Shown here: positions 45,721 to 54,039 of the stretch, piece after piece
Numbering within the stretch: the first letter of the stretch is position 1
Layout: each line of letters starts with the position of its first letter
DNA from: CAZBNB01 sp964493245
GTDB taxonomy: Bacteria > Pseudomonadota > Gammaproteobacteria > Legionellales > Legionellaceae
Assembly: GCA_964493245.1 (NCBI GenBank)
Contig: CAZBNB010000010.1
Span: 15,690 to 79,689, forward strand
Direction of reading: 5' to 3'
DNA length: 64,000 nt
Program-made: the position numbers and the translations under genes
The notes under the pieces: model-generated
What the model was told of the DNA's origin: nothing
The model's input: only the letters and a program-made list of their open reading frames with translations
Database searches by the model: none

Positions 45721-46896
45721 TTACACAACTTGCCCAGCTGCATATCCAGACGCCCAAGCCCACTGGAAGTTGTATCCGCCTAACCATCCAGAAACATCCA
45801 GCACTTCACCGACAAAATAGAGCCCAGGTACTTTTTTTGTTTCAAACGTTTGTGACGATAGCTCGTCGCAGTCAATGCCGCCAATGGTGACTTCGGCGGT
45901 ACGATAACCCTCGGTACCATTGGGTTTGATACGCCAATTTTGTAATATGTCCGCTATCGTTTGTAATTCATGATGTGTGCATTGCTTTAATGGTTTGTCT
46001 AGCAATATTGGTGGAATAAATGCGGGTAATAAACGCTTAGCAAAATGTTGTGCTAGATATGTCTTGATAAAAATATCACCGGTTTGTGCGCGTGCGCTTA
46101 GTAATGCCTCATACAAATCAAGATCGGGTTGTAGTCGTATGACTAACTCATCGCCGGCATGCCAATAAGATGAAATTTGTAACATGGCAGGACCACTGAG
46201 GCCGCGATGTGTAAACAATAAGTTTTCACGAAAAGATTTTTGATGACAGCTCACCGTACAATCGACGGAAATTCCTGATAAATCCGCATAGCGTTCTTTA
46301 TCATGAATGTGTAATGTGAATGGCACGAGGCCGGCACGCGTCGGGTGAACGGTTAGGCCAAATTGTTGGGCAATTTGATAACCAAAAGGGCTAGAGCCTA
46401 ATGTCGGTATCGATAGACCACCTGTGGCAATAACCAATGACTGACAATCATAGGTTTGATCGATACATCGTATGCTAAAGCGATCCTGCGATTGTACTGA
46501 TTGAATAGTTTGATTTAATTTTAGTGTTACATTTTCTTGACGGCATTCTTTCAATAACAACTCAACAATCTGTGCCGATTTATCTTCGCAAAATAATTGT
46601 CCTAATGTTTTTTCATAATACGCCACACGGTGTTTTTCAACTAATTCGATAAACATATTGGGCGTATATCGAGACAGAGCAGATTTACAAAAATGTTTGT
46701 TTTTGGATAAATAGCAGTCTGAATGGGTATGAATATTGGTGAAATTACAACGCCCGCCACCTGACATGAGTATCTTTTTACCCGGCTTGTTGCTTTTTTC
46801 CACAACCAAAACACGCCGCCCACGTCGCCCAGCTTCGATGGCACACATCAGCCCCGCGGCGCCCGCGCCGATGATAATGACATCAAAATGGCTCAT
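45721..46896 (-). CDS. NAD(P)/FAD-dependent oxidoreductase, HI0933/YhiN family
   Basis: 391 residues. Dinucleotide motif 'VIIIGAGAAGLMCAIEAGRRG' at the N-terminus, then the family signature 'KPGKKILMSGGGRCNFTN'. Later blocks are 'LVIATGGLSIPTLGSSPFGY' and the C-terminal FAD motif 'GLYFVGEVLDVSGWLGGYNFQWAWASGYAAG'. It is a conserved flavoprotein of unknown substrate. ATG 46896 gives the standard start; the frame opens ten codons earlier. Confidence 0.93.
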   Translation of the reverse strand: MSHFDVIIIGAGAAGLMCAIEAGRRGRRVLVVEKSNKPGKKILMSGGGRCNFTNIHTHSDCYLSKNKHFCKSALSRYTPNMFIELVEKHRVAYYEKTLGQLFCEDKSAQIVELLLKECRQENVTLKLNQTIQSVQSQDRFSIRCIDQTYDCQSLVIATGGLSIPTLGSSPFGYQIAQQFGLTVHPTRAGLVPFTLHIHDKERYADLSGISVDCTVSCHQKSFRENLLFTHRGLSGPAMLQISSYWHAGDELVIRLQPDLDLYEALLSARAQTGDIFIKTYLAQHFAKRLLPAFIPPILLDKPLKQCTHHELQTIADILQNWRIKPNGTEGYRTAEVTIGGIDCDELSSQTFETKKVPGLYFVGEVLDVSGWLGGYNFQWAWASGYAAGQVV

Positions 46897-47288
46897 ATAA
46901 TCTCTGACAGATAAATCGGGAGGCATTATACCATTGATTCTTTGATCTCAGTATTGTAGTGTGTATTTGTAATCATAAGGAGCTCATTTTGATTCAATAC
47001 TAACATAATATACCTTGCGTACATGAGTTTTCGGTTTTTTATCGCCAAGATAAGGTATATAAGTTAAACCATCTCCAAACATAGCAAATAAACAGTTGCA
47101 GAGTAGAATTAAAAACGGAATATTGCGTAACAGCAAAGCGTATTGTTGAGTCATCAAAACTTTATGATATGAACATCATCTTACCATACTTGGAACAATG
47201 CGTTTTTTACAATCAGGGCTTACGCAAAACAACGATCTCTGTTTTGCGTAAGCCCTGACAATGTCGTTGGCAATGTGTGAGGTGTGTG
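46897..47288. other. 392-bp gene-free divergent promoter region
   Basis: AT-rich spacer between the flavoprotein (-) and the GT-B-like gene (+). Apart from palindromic repeat copy C near its right end I find no gene; only ORFs of under 20 codons are present. A direct or inverted motif ATAAGG/TATATAAG around 47045-47060 is visible but unexplained. Confidence 0.6.
47213..47258. repeat. MITE-like palindromic repeat, copy C (short form)
   Basis: A perfect 19-bp inverted repeat (47213-47231 with 47240-47258) around an 8-nt loop. Its left half, CAGGGCTTACGCAAAACAAC plus GATCT, matches the left end of copy B almost base for base, so it looks like an internally deleted copy keeping only the termini. 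It ends 30 bp before ATG 47289 and would form a strong hairpin in a 5' leader. Confidence 0.88.
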
Positions 47289-49001
47289 ATGAAAGCGAAG
47301 ACTGAAAAAGTATATGACTTACAAACTGAAGAAGAAATAGAGGCAGAAGTCTATCTAGAGACTGATACAGACACCGAAACAGAACTGAACGAGCAGAAAG
47401 AAGAAAATTTCTCCGCTCCACTCGATGATGAACCTTTATATGAAAAGATAGACATTGAAAATATATTATCTCATGTGGTGTTGGAGACGTGTGATTATGA
47501 CGCATTGCTAAAAGAGGCAAACGATATTTTATTTGTAACAAGTCGAGGTGGTACCGGGCATGTAACTGCAATGAATGCTATTCAAGAACAATGTCGTTTA
47601 TTGGGCCAAGTATTACGACAATATAAGGTTGAGCAGAACAAAGGTGATGTGAATCAAAGGCAATCGTCTGCTGCAGATGAAAATAATCTTGAGTCGATTG
47701 AGTTTATTCCGAATAAAGGCACATCGCCATCAATGGATAACCTGATTACATTCGGTTCTAAAATCAGTCAATTTAAGTTTGTTAAAAGCAACCTTAAAAA
47801 GTGTGGTGTTATAACGCTTCCTGATAAGGCCGCGTTGAATAAACGAATCAACAAATACAAGCGCGATGGGAATATCTATTCGATTGATATGATGCTTGAT
47901 GTTGTGGATATTGGGCCCACCAGCGCTGCTATTTGGGATGAGTTCCAAAGTAATGATCAATGTGACATGTTAACGCAGTTGGTTGGCTTACAAGGCCAAA
48001 GCGACAAGCGATGTCATACTAACGTTCGTGATTACTTTTGTGAGATGCTAAAGCACGCGCATTACAATAATCGACCTTATCGTCGCATTTTAAGTACGCA
48101 AGTGATTGGTTTGCCCGCCTTATGTGATGCGGTGATTCGGTATCATCTTCATTTAGATGAGATTAACAGTAGTGCGCCGCGTGTGGTGATCGAACAATTC
48201 ATGACTGATTTACCAACATATCAAGCTTCTCATTATTTCAATGCACTCAAACGGTTAGATAAAGTTCAGCAGACACAAATGAATTTGCACGCCGTTGCGC
48301 TGGAAAAAAAAGTACTGGTCTCCTTTCTGGGAGATAAAGTCCATTTTAAACATGTTTATCAAATTGATCCTCAACATAACCCAATGGTGAGACAGTCTTT
48401 TAAGACAATCGATAATACGCCATATTTTGAGTCGCCGGCTACATTGATATGTAAAGATGGAAGCCAGATAGACATTGATAAAGATGAAAAAATTGCCATG
48501 ATTATGCTTGGTGGACAAGCTGGCGCTGATTCGGTACGTTATATTGAACCGTTATTGGATAATGGGATTGATCGAGTTATCGTCTTTGGCGGGGATAATC
48601 AAAACATTTTTAGTGCTGTCCATGATCTCTTATTACGACCGGTTTACTCGAACCGAATTATTCCATTGCCGAACCAAGATGCTGATTTTATTGCGGGATT
48701 AGAAACGCGTAGTTTATATATTGTGAATCGCGGGGGTGGGCTGTGTTGCTTTGAGCACTTGGCTAGACATCATCATCCTGAACAAGTCATTTTTATTCAT
48801 TATGCTGATTCTTGTGAAGACTACAATTGTGGTATTGAGTGGGAAAATGGCAATGTAGATGAGTTAAGTAGGTTGTTAGCAAAAAAAGGCGTGCGCGTAG
48901 AAAAAATAAAACCTCAGGAGATGGCTGGAAGATTACAGCAATTAGCAGGCCTTGGCAAAGAAGAGATAGATGACTGGGTTTTGGACTTTAAGTTGGGTTA
49001 A
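47289..49001 (+). CDS. GT-B glycosyltransferase-like protein (candidate effector)
   Basis: 570 residues, no signal peptide. After an acidic N-terminal 60 residues, 'DILFVTSRGGTGHVTAMNAI' resembles the first glycine-rich loop of MurG/MGDG-synthase type GT-B enzymes (S.GGGH..A). Near the C-terminus 'IAMIMLGGQAGADSVRYIEPLL' and 'RSLYIVNRGGGLCCFEHLA' match the second Rossmann half and the donor-binding R-G-G...E motif. The middle (about 130-360) is not recognisable. ATG 47289 is chosen because GAGG lies 6 nt upstream. Its stop overlaps the ATG of the TTL-like gene by 1 bp (TAATG), so the two are coupled. Superfamily assignment is by motif only. Confidence 0.65.
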   Translation: MKAKTEKVYDLQTEEEIEAEVYLETDTDTETELNEQKEENFSAPLDDEPLYEKIDIENILSHVVLETCDYDALLKEANDILFVTSRGGTGHVTAMNAIQEQCRLLGQVLRQYKVEQNKGDVNQRQSSAADENNLESIEFIPNKGTSPSMDNLITFGSKISQFKFVKSNLKKCGVITLPDKAALNKRINKYKRDGNIYSIDMMLDVVDIGPTSAAIWDEFQSNDQCDMLTQLVGLQGQSDKRCHTNVRDYFCEMLKHAHYNNRPYRRILSTQVIGLPALCDAVIRYHLHLDEINSSAPRVVIEQFMTDLPTYQASHYFNALKRLDKVQQTQMNLHAVALEKKVLVSFLGDKVHFKHVYQIDPQHNPMVRQSFKTIDNTPYFESPATLICKDGSQIDIDKDEKIAMIMLGGQAGADSVRYIEPLLDNGIDRVIVFGGDNQNIFSAVHDLLLRPVYSNRIIPLPNQDADFIAGLETRSLYIVNRGGGLCCFEHLARHHHPEQVIFIHYADSCEDYNCGIEWENGNVDELSRLLAKKGVRVEKIKPQEMAGRLQQLAGLGKEEIDDWVLDFKLG

Positions 49002-49957
49002 TGTCAATGCGTTTTTATTTGAAATCGGATCTTTCCCCTACGTATTACCATCTTGGGCGTCATCTACGGCACTTGCGATGGTGGTCAGTACCATGCCGAA
49101 TGTTAGCACACTTTGGTGAGCATCATTTTGATTTTCATTCGGATGTGACTGAGCAATTAGAGTTTAAACATTTATTGGCCCAATTATTACAAACAGCAGG
49201 CATTCAAAATATAGCGCCGGATACCTATACGATAAATGAGCAAAATTGGTTGGAAATGATTACCCATTTGACTACGAAGAATTTAACGAATCGCTGGATT
49301 TTAAAACCCTCGTTGTTGAATAATGGCCAACATATTTATTTGTTTGATCAACTCTATCAATTAGAGCGACATTATCTTCAAAACGATCGCTTAGGTGGCT
49401 CACATGTTTTACAGCATTACTTAGATAATCCGCATTTGTTACGTGGGCATAAGTACAGTATTCGTGTGTTTATGGTGTTAACCAATGACGCAGGCGCTTT
49501 TTTATATCCAGAGGGTTATTTAAATGTGTCGCGTCACTCATATCATGCTGGTTTTTCTAATCCTAGATTGCATTTGACCAATGAGCACTTGTATTCAGAG
49601 GAGTCGAATGTGATACAAATTCCCGCTTCACGGCTGGCGTTGTTTAAAGATTTTTATCCGCAGATTAAAATCCAACTAACCGCCTTAATTGCGGCTTTAA
49701 TAAAGCAGCATGCCCATGCTTTTTATCCACATCAACAACGTCGTTTGGCGATTTATGGCTGTGATTTTTTAGTAGACGATGATTATCGATTATGGCTATT
49801 AGAAATGAATCACGGCCCCTGCTTTCCAGTGAGCTCAGATCATCCTTTGCAAACAAGGGTTTATGAGCCTTTTTGGGCGCACTTTGTTGAGCAATTTGTC
49901 ATTTCAACCGCGCAGAAAAAACCGGTCCCATTAGGGGTGTTTGAAGCGTTGGTATAG
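49001..49957 (+). CDS. tubulin-tyrosine ligase (TTL)-like ATP-grasp protein
   Basis: 318 residues, no signal peptide. The TTL/TTLL hallmarks appear in order: 'RWILKPSLLNNGQHIYLF' (ATP-binding lysine and glycine loop), 'HVLQHYLDNPHLLRGHKYSI' followed by 'RVFMVLTN' (the Y-ID-PLL-GxKFDLR-type block), 'YPEGYLNVSRHSY', 'HLTNEHL' and 'IYGCDFLVDDDYRLWLLEMNHGPCF' (the YG-DF...W-LEVN-xP block; E and N bind Mg-ATP). TTL enzymes ligate an amino acid to a protein carboxylate, in eukaryotes mostly tubulin. Bacterial members exist but are uncommon. It is coupled to the GT-B-like gene. A host cytoskeletal target is a hypothesis; a bacterial protein or peptide substrate is equally possible. Confidence 0.85.
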   Translation: MSMRFYLKSDLSPTYYHLGRHLRHLRWWSVPCRMLAHFGEHHFDFHSDVTEQLEFKHLLAQLLQTAGIQNIAPDTYTINEQNWLEMITHLTTKNLTNRWILKPSLLNNGQHIYLFDQLYQLERHYLQNDRLGGSHVLQHYLDNPHLLRGHKYSIRVFMVLTNDAGAFLYPEGYLNVSRHSYHAGFSNPRLHLTNEHLYSEESNVIQIPASRLALFKDFYPQIKIQLTALIAALIKQHAHAFYPHQQRRLAIYGCDFLVDDDYRLWLLEMNHGPCFPVSSDHPLQTRVYEPFWAHFVEQFVISTAQKKPVPLGVFEALV

Positions 49958-49973
49958 ACACATTTTTCAGTTA

Positions 49974-50096
49974 CAAGACTTACGCAAAACAACGATCTTT
50001 TCGTTGGATTTTATTTTTAATTCGGTCATTTAGTCATCTAAACGCCCTCATTAAAAATAAAATCCGCCTCGATCTCGTTGTTTTTCGTAAGTCCTG
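49974..50096. repeat. MITE-like palindromic repeat, copy B
   Basis: 123-bp imperfect palindrome beginning CAAGACTTACGCAAAACAAC and ending CGTTGTTTTTCGTAAGTCCTG. Its inner arms ATTTTATTTTTAA / TTAAAAATAAAAT and centre are shared with copy A in inverted orientation. It fills the gap between the TTL-like gene and eno. Confidence 0.92.
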
Positions 50097-50105
50097 AGTT
50101 ATACT
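50078..50105 (+). promoter_or_regulatory. probable eno promoter with -35 inside repeat copy B
   Basis: TTGTTT (50078-50083), 16-bp spacer, TATACT (50100-50105). Transcription would start near 50112, 22 nt before ATG 50134. The -35 box lies within the terminal part of the palindromic repeat and the -10 just outside. Inferred from sequence only. Confidence 0.5.
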
Positions 50106-50133
50106 TTCGTCTTATTTTTGCTTGAGAGACATT

Positions 50134-51399
50134 ATGCGAATCACAACAATCAAAGGACGTGAAATTCTTGATTCACGCGGTAATCCCACGGTTGAGGCAG
50201 ATGTGGTGCTTGAAAATGGTATCGTGGGGCGAGCGAGTGTGCCTTCTGGCGCATCAACAGGTACTTTAGAAGCCGTCGAATTACGAGATAGAGATACAAA
50301 ACGCTACTGTGGCCGTGGTGTGTTAAAAGCAGTTCAACATGTTAATCAAACCATTCATCAAGGATTGCAAGGGGTTTCTGTCGTTGAACAAGTCGAGATC
50401 GATACGCTGTTGTGTGAGTTAGATGGCACACCGCATAAGTCTCGTTTGGGAGCCAATGCTATTTTAGCCGTTTCTTTGGCGGCTGCCCGAGCCCGTGCAC
50501 AAGCATTGAATATGCCGCTTTATCAAGCATTAAATCAAGATGAACCGATGATGATGCCGGTTCCGATGATGAATGTGTTGAACGGCGGCGCACATGCAGA
50601 CAATAATGTCGATATCCAAGAGTTTATGATTATGCCAGTCGGCGCAGCCAATTTTCTACATGCGATGCAAATGGGCGTTGAAATTTTTATGGCGTTGAAA
50701 TCGGTTCTCAAACAACAGGGTTTACAAACATCCGTTGGCGATGAGGGAGGTTTTGCACCTAATTTGCGCTCTAATCGACATGCACTGGATATGTTAGTAG
50801 AAGCTGTTCATATGGCCGGGTTTAAATTGGGTGATGACATTGTTTTGGCATTGGATGTTGCGGCTTCTGAATTATTTAAGCAAGGAAAATACCATTTAGA
50901 TTCAGAAAACCGTATTCTGACCAGCGCTGAAATCATTCAATATTATGCTGGTTTAGTCAACGATTATCCTATTGTTAGTATAGAAGATGGTTTGGATGAA
51001 AGTGATTGGGCCGGTTGGCAAAATATGACCAGAGAGCTTGGTCATCAAGTACAATTGGTTGGTGATGATTTGTTTGTGACAAATCACGCGGTATTACAAC
51101 GTGGTATTGACGAAAGAGCGGCAAATGCAGTTCTGATTAAGTTAAATCAAATTGGGACTTTAACAGAAACACGAGAAACCATTCGACTTGCCAAAGCCCA
51201 TGGTTATCGTTGTGTCATTTCACATCGCTCTGGTGAAACAGAGGATTCTTTTATCGCCGATTTTGCGGTCGCAACAGGCTGTGGACAAATCAAAACAGGC
51301 TCCTTGTGTCGTACTGATCGTGTTGCGAAATACAATCAATTGTTGCGTATTGATGAAATGAGTGCCTTGCCTTATGCTGGGAGAGCAGCTTTTGCGTAA
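50134..51399 (+). CDS. eno: enolase
   Basis: Converts 2-phosphoglycerate to phosphoenolpyruvate; 421 residues. 'GREILDSRGNPTVEADV' and 'SVPSGASTG' at the N-terminus; 'VGDEGGFAPNL' (catalytic Glu); metal ligands in 'LALDVAASEL', 'SIEDGLDESDW' and 'LVGDDLFVTN'; the catalytic lysine in 'AVLIKLNQIGTLTET'; and 'ISHRSGETED'. ATG 50134 gives the family N-terminus; the frame opens four codons earlier. A strong hairpin follows. Confidence 0.98.
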   Translation: MRITTIKGREILDSRGNPTVEADVVLENGIVGRASVPSGASTGTLEAVELRDRDTKRYCGRGVLKAVQHVNQTIHQGLQGVSVVEQVEIDTLLCELDGTPHKSRLGANAILAVSLAAARARAQALNMPLYQALNQDEPMMMPVPMMNVLNGGAHADNNVDIQEFMIMPVGAANFLHAMQMGVEIFMALKSVLKQQGLQTSVGDEGGFAPNLRSNRHALDMLVEAVHMAGFKLGDDIVLALDVAASELFKQGKYHLDSENRILTSAEIIQYYAGLVNDYPIVSIEDGLDESDWAGWQNMTRELGHQVQLVGDDLFVTNHAVLQRGIDERAANAVLIKLNQIGTLTETRETIRLAKAHGYRCVISHRSGETEDSFIADFAVATGCGQIKTGSLCRTDRVAKYNQLLRIDEMSALPYAGRAAFA

Positions 51400-51401
51400 A
51401 T

Positions 51402-51446
51402 ATATTGCGCGTGGCTAAAATCGGATGTTTTGGCCATGCGCAATAT
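51402..51446 (+). other. 19-bp stem hairpin after eno
   Basis: 51402-51420 pairs with 51428-51446 around a 7-nt loop (ATATTGCGCGTGGCTAAAA against its near complement); the two non-Watson-Crick positions are G-U in RNA. It starts 3 nt after the eno stop. There is no T-run, so it may protect the mRNA 3' end or act as a weak terminator. Confidence 0.75.
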
Positions 51447-51531
51447 GGTAAATGGTAATGACTTACACCCTCAGCCAGCATTTTGGCGAACGGTCCGCTT
51501 TGAGTCATGAAGGATTCTGGTAAGGGATGTT

Positions 51532-51801
51532 ATGCGATTGATTATTGTTTTGTTGGTTTTGACGCTGGTTGGTTTACAGTACAAACTGTGGGTCGGAGAT
51601 GGCAGTATTTACCAATGGGCTCAGTTAGAGCAGAAAAAGAATAAGCAGGACGAAGATAATAAACAACTGCTTGTCCGTAATCGTTCAATTGAAGCGGATA
51701 TTGCTGAATTAAAATCAGGTGAACAAGCTTTAGAAGAGCAGGCTAGGCATGAGCTTGGTATGGTCAAGCAAAATGAAGAATATTACCAAGTGACGGAATA
51801 A
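51532..51801 (+). CDS. ftsB: cell division protein FtsB
   Basis: 89-residue bitopic inner-membrane protein of the FtsQLB divisome subcomplex. One N-terminal membrane helix (residues about 2-20) is followed by a periplasmic coiled coil ('QLEQKKNKQDEDNKQLLVRNRSIEADIAELKSG') and a short globular end ('ARHELGMVKQNEEYYQV'). The location just after eno is the usual gammaproteobacterial arrangement. ispD, which often follows, is absent, consistent with a mevalonate rather than MEP route. Confidence 0.93.
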   Translation: MRLIIVLLVLTLVGLQYKLWVGDGSIYQWAQLEQKKNKQDEDNKQLLVRNRSIEADIAELKSGEQALEEQARHELGMVKQNEEYYQVTE

Positions 51802-51902
51802 AGTAGGTGGGCCGCTTTAAAAACCATTCAAGTCGAGTAGCTAGAAATTAAAAAAGATTGTACAATGTACCGCCATAATAAAAAGAAATAGGAGTAATTG
51901 TA

Positions 51903-52424
51903 ATGAATATTGGAAGATTGACAAAATATGGGCTGATGGCTGCTGGCTTTGTGTTGGTTGCTGCGTGCTCAAAAACACCTGGTAGTGCCGGTATGGGTGG
52001 AGAAGATGGTTTATCAGCACATGGTTTAGGCTTGAACGGCGGTTTTTCAGGTCAAGAAGCAGGTGAAATGTATACGACCAAAGCACCACACAACCAAATT
52101 TACTTATTCTCTTATGATGATAGCTCATTACAAGAAAAATATGTTGCTTCCGTTAACGCTCAAGCAGCTTACTTGAAGTCGCATCCTGGTGCACGTGTGT
52201 TAATCGCTGGAAACACCGATGAACGCGGGAGTCGTGAGTATAACGTCGCTTTAGGTGAACGCCGTGCGAACACTGTTGCTGACATCATGCGTATGGATGG
52301 TGTAGGGCGTGATCAAATGCGCGTAGTGAGTTACGGAAAAGAGCGTCCTGCTAATTTAGGACATGATGAAGAAGCACGTGCGCAAAATCGTCGTGTTGAA
52401 TTAACTTATGAGGCTACTCGATGA
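51903..52424 (+). CDS. pal: peptidoglycan-associated lipoprotein Pal
   Basis: Outer-membrane lipoprotein of the Tol-Pal system, 173 residues. The lipobox 'LVAACS' places the lipidated Cys at about residue 22; a Gly-rich linker precedes the OmpA-like peptidoglycan-binding domain with 'GARVLIAGNTDERGSREYN' and 'LGERRANTVADIM'. ATG 51903 follows AGGAG. It overlaps cpoB by 4 bp. No tolQRAB genes are upstream here. Confidence 0.96.
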   Translation: MNIGRLTKYGLMAAGFVLVAACSKTPGSAGMGGEDGLSAHGLGLNGGFSGQEAGEMYTTKAPHNQIYLFSYDDSSLQEKYVASVNAQAAYLKSHPGARVLIAGNTDERGSREYNVALGERRANTVADIMRMDGVGRDQMRVVSYGKERPANLGHDEEARAQNRRVELTYEATR

Positions 52425-53374
52425 AATTAATTTTTCGTTTTGTTATCACAACTTGTTTGATGGTGGCTTTCTCCGGACTTGCTTTGGCGGAGGCACCTGT
52501 TGTTGATAGCAACGAAAATTTTGCTTTACTCGATCAACAGACGGCGCAGGCGCCGTCTGTTGCCTCAAGAGACATACAAGATGGCAGCTATGATGATACA
52601 CAGCCAGCTTTAGCAAGAGACACCACCGATATCGCATCTGATCGTGAAAATGTCGATCTCATTAATAAGCTCCATGGCTTACAACAAGAAATACAAGAGT
52701 TACGCGGGCAGTTAGAAGTTCAAACCCATGATTTAAAAGTGTTACAAGAGCAACAATTATCATTTTACAATGATTTGGATGCTCGCATCAGTGGCCATCC
52801 GGCGGTGAAATCAGCTAAAAATCAAGCGTCACCCCTTAATCTTGATGAGCCCCCATCGGCTATGCAACACGTTGCTGCAGAGCCGCAGCAAGAAATAGCG
52901 CCAGCTACGACGCAACAATCCGATAATCTCTCATCTGTTGCGCCCGCCGCATCGGCAACGACGGCTATGATAGCAACAACAACCAACGCGAATCCTGCTG
53001 ATGAGCAAATCAGCTATTTGAAAGCGTATGAATTAGTCAAAACAAAGCAATACGACGATGCGCTGATAGCCATGCAACATTTTACACAAAAATATCCTAA
53101 GGGTGGTTATACGGCCAATGCAGAATATTGGTTAGGCGAATTGTATTTAGTGAAACAAAATTACGCGGATGCCATCACGCATTTTTCAACGGTTCTGCAA
53201 CAATTTCCATCTTCAAGTAAATACTCAGCAAGCTTGCTGAAAATGGGATATGCCCTTGCTGATGCTGGGCGCGTTGCCGAAGCAAAAGAACGTTTTCATG
53301 AGGTCATGAAAAAATACCCAGATACGTCTACCGCAGATCTTGCTCGTCTTAAGCTAGAAACATTGGGCGGTTGA
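52421..53374 (+). CDS. cpoB: cell division coordinator CpoB (YbgF)
   Basis: Periplasmic partner of Pal/TolA that couples peptidoglycan synthesis to outer-membrane constriction; 317 residues. Signal peptide (1-23, ending ALAEA), a coiled-coil region ('KLHGLQQEIQELRGQLEVQ'), a low-complexity Ala/Thr linker, then three TPRs ('YLKAYELVKTKQYDDALIAM', 'AEYWLGELYLVKQNYADAI', 'LKMGYALADAGRVAEAKERF'). It starts at ATGA overlapping the pal stop and ends at TGATG shared with queE. Confidence 0.94.
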   Translation: MKLIFRFVITTCLMVAFSGLALAEAPVVDSNENFALLDQQTAQAPSVASRDIQDGSYDDTQPALARDTTDIASDRENVDLINKLHGLQQEIQELRGQLEVQTHDLKVLQEQQLSFYNDLDARISGHPAVKSAKNQASPLNLDEPPSAMQHVAAEPQQEIAPATTQQSDNLSSVAPAASATTAMIATTTNANPADEQISYLKAYELVKTKQYDDALIAMQHFTQKYPKGGYTANAEYWLGELYLVKQNYADAITHFSTVLQQFPSSSKYSASLLKMGYALADAGRVAEAKERFHEVMKKYPDTSTADLARLKLETLGG

Positions 53375-54015
53375 TGGCAACACTAAGAATCACAGAAATT
53401 TTCCACTCTTTACAAGGCGAATCCGTTTCAGTCGGTTTACCGACTGTGTTTGTCCGTCTGACAGGCTGCCCCTTGCGTTGTCAGTATTGTGATACTGCGT
53501 ATGCATTTCATGGCGGTCAGGTCAGCACGCTGGATGCCATTTTAAAACAAGTAAACGATTTTGATTGTACGCATGTTTGTGTCACGGGTGGTGAGCCTCT
53601 TGCACAGCCAGGCTGTTATACCTTATTGCAACAATTGTGTGATGCTGGGTACCACGTTTCTTTAGAAACCAGTGGTGCGCGTGATATTGCTGCGGTTGAT
53701 CCGCGTGTCATGGTGGTGATGGATTTAAAAACACCCGGCTCAGGCGAGGTAGAGCGTAATTTACTCGCTAACCTAGACCATTTAAAATCAACAGACCAAG
53801 TCAAATTTGTTTTATGCAGTCGAGACGATTATGACTGGGCGGTGGCGATGCTTTCTGAGCATGCGCTTACGTCACGAGCACATGTTTTGTTTTCACCCAG
53901 CTGGCAACAGCTTAATCCAACCGATTTGGCCAATTGGATAGTACAAGATCGATTACGCGTACGGTTTCAGTTACAATTACACAAATTATTATGGAATGAT
54001 ACGCCTGGGCATTGA
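53374..54015 (+). CDS. queE: 7-carboxy-7-deazaguanine synthase
   Basis: Radical-SAM enzyme of queuosine/preQ0 synthesis, 213 residues. 'FHSLQGESVSVGLPTVFVRL' opens the substrate site. The cluster motif is 'CPLRCQYCDT' (CxxxCxxC), and 'CVTGGEPLAQPGC' is the SAM-binding GGEP. ATG 53374 overlaps the cpoB stop. queC, the usual neighbour, is not adjacent; mvaD follows after 24 bp. Confidence 0.94.
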   Translation: MATLRITEIFHSLQGESVSVGLPTVFVRLTGCPLRCQYCDTAYAFHGGQVSTLDAILKQVNDFDCTHVCVTGGEPLAQPGCYTLLQQLCDAGYHVSLETSGARDIAAVDPRVMVVMDLKTPGSGEVERNLLANLDHLKSTDQVKFVLCSRDDYDWAVAMLSEHALTSRAHVLFSPSWQQLNPTDLANWIVQDRLRVRFQLQLHKLLWNDTPGH

Positions 54016-54039
54016 GTGAACACTTACAAAGGATAAAAT

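Noticed and set aside
49001..49957. Alternative identity as glutathione synthetase or RimK-type ligase
   Set aside because: Those ATP-grasp families lack the TTL-specific order KPS...GHKYSIRVF...YPEGY...YGCDF...LEMN seen here.
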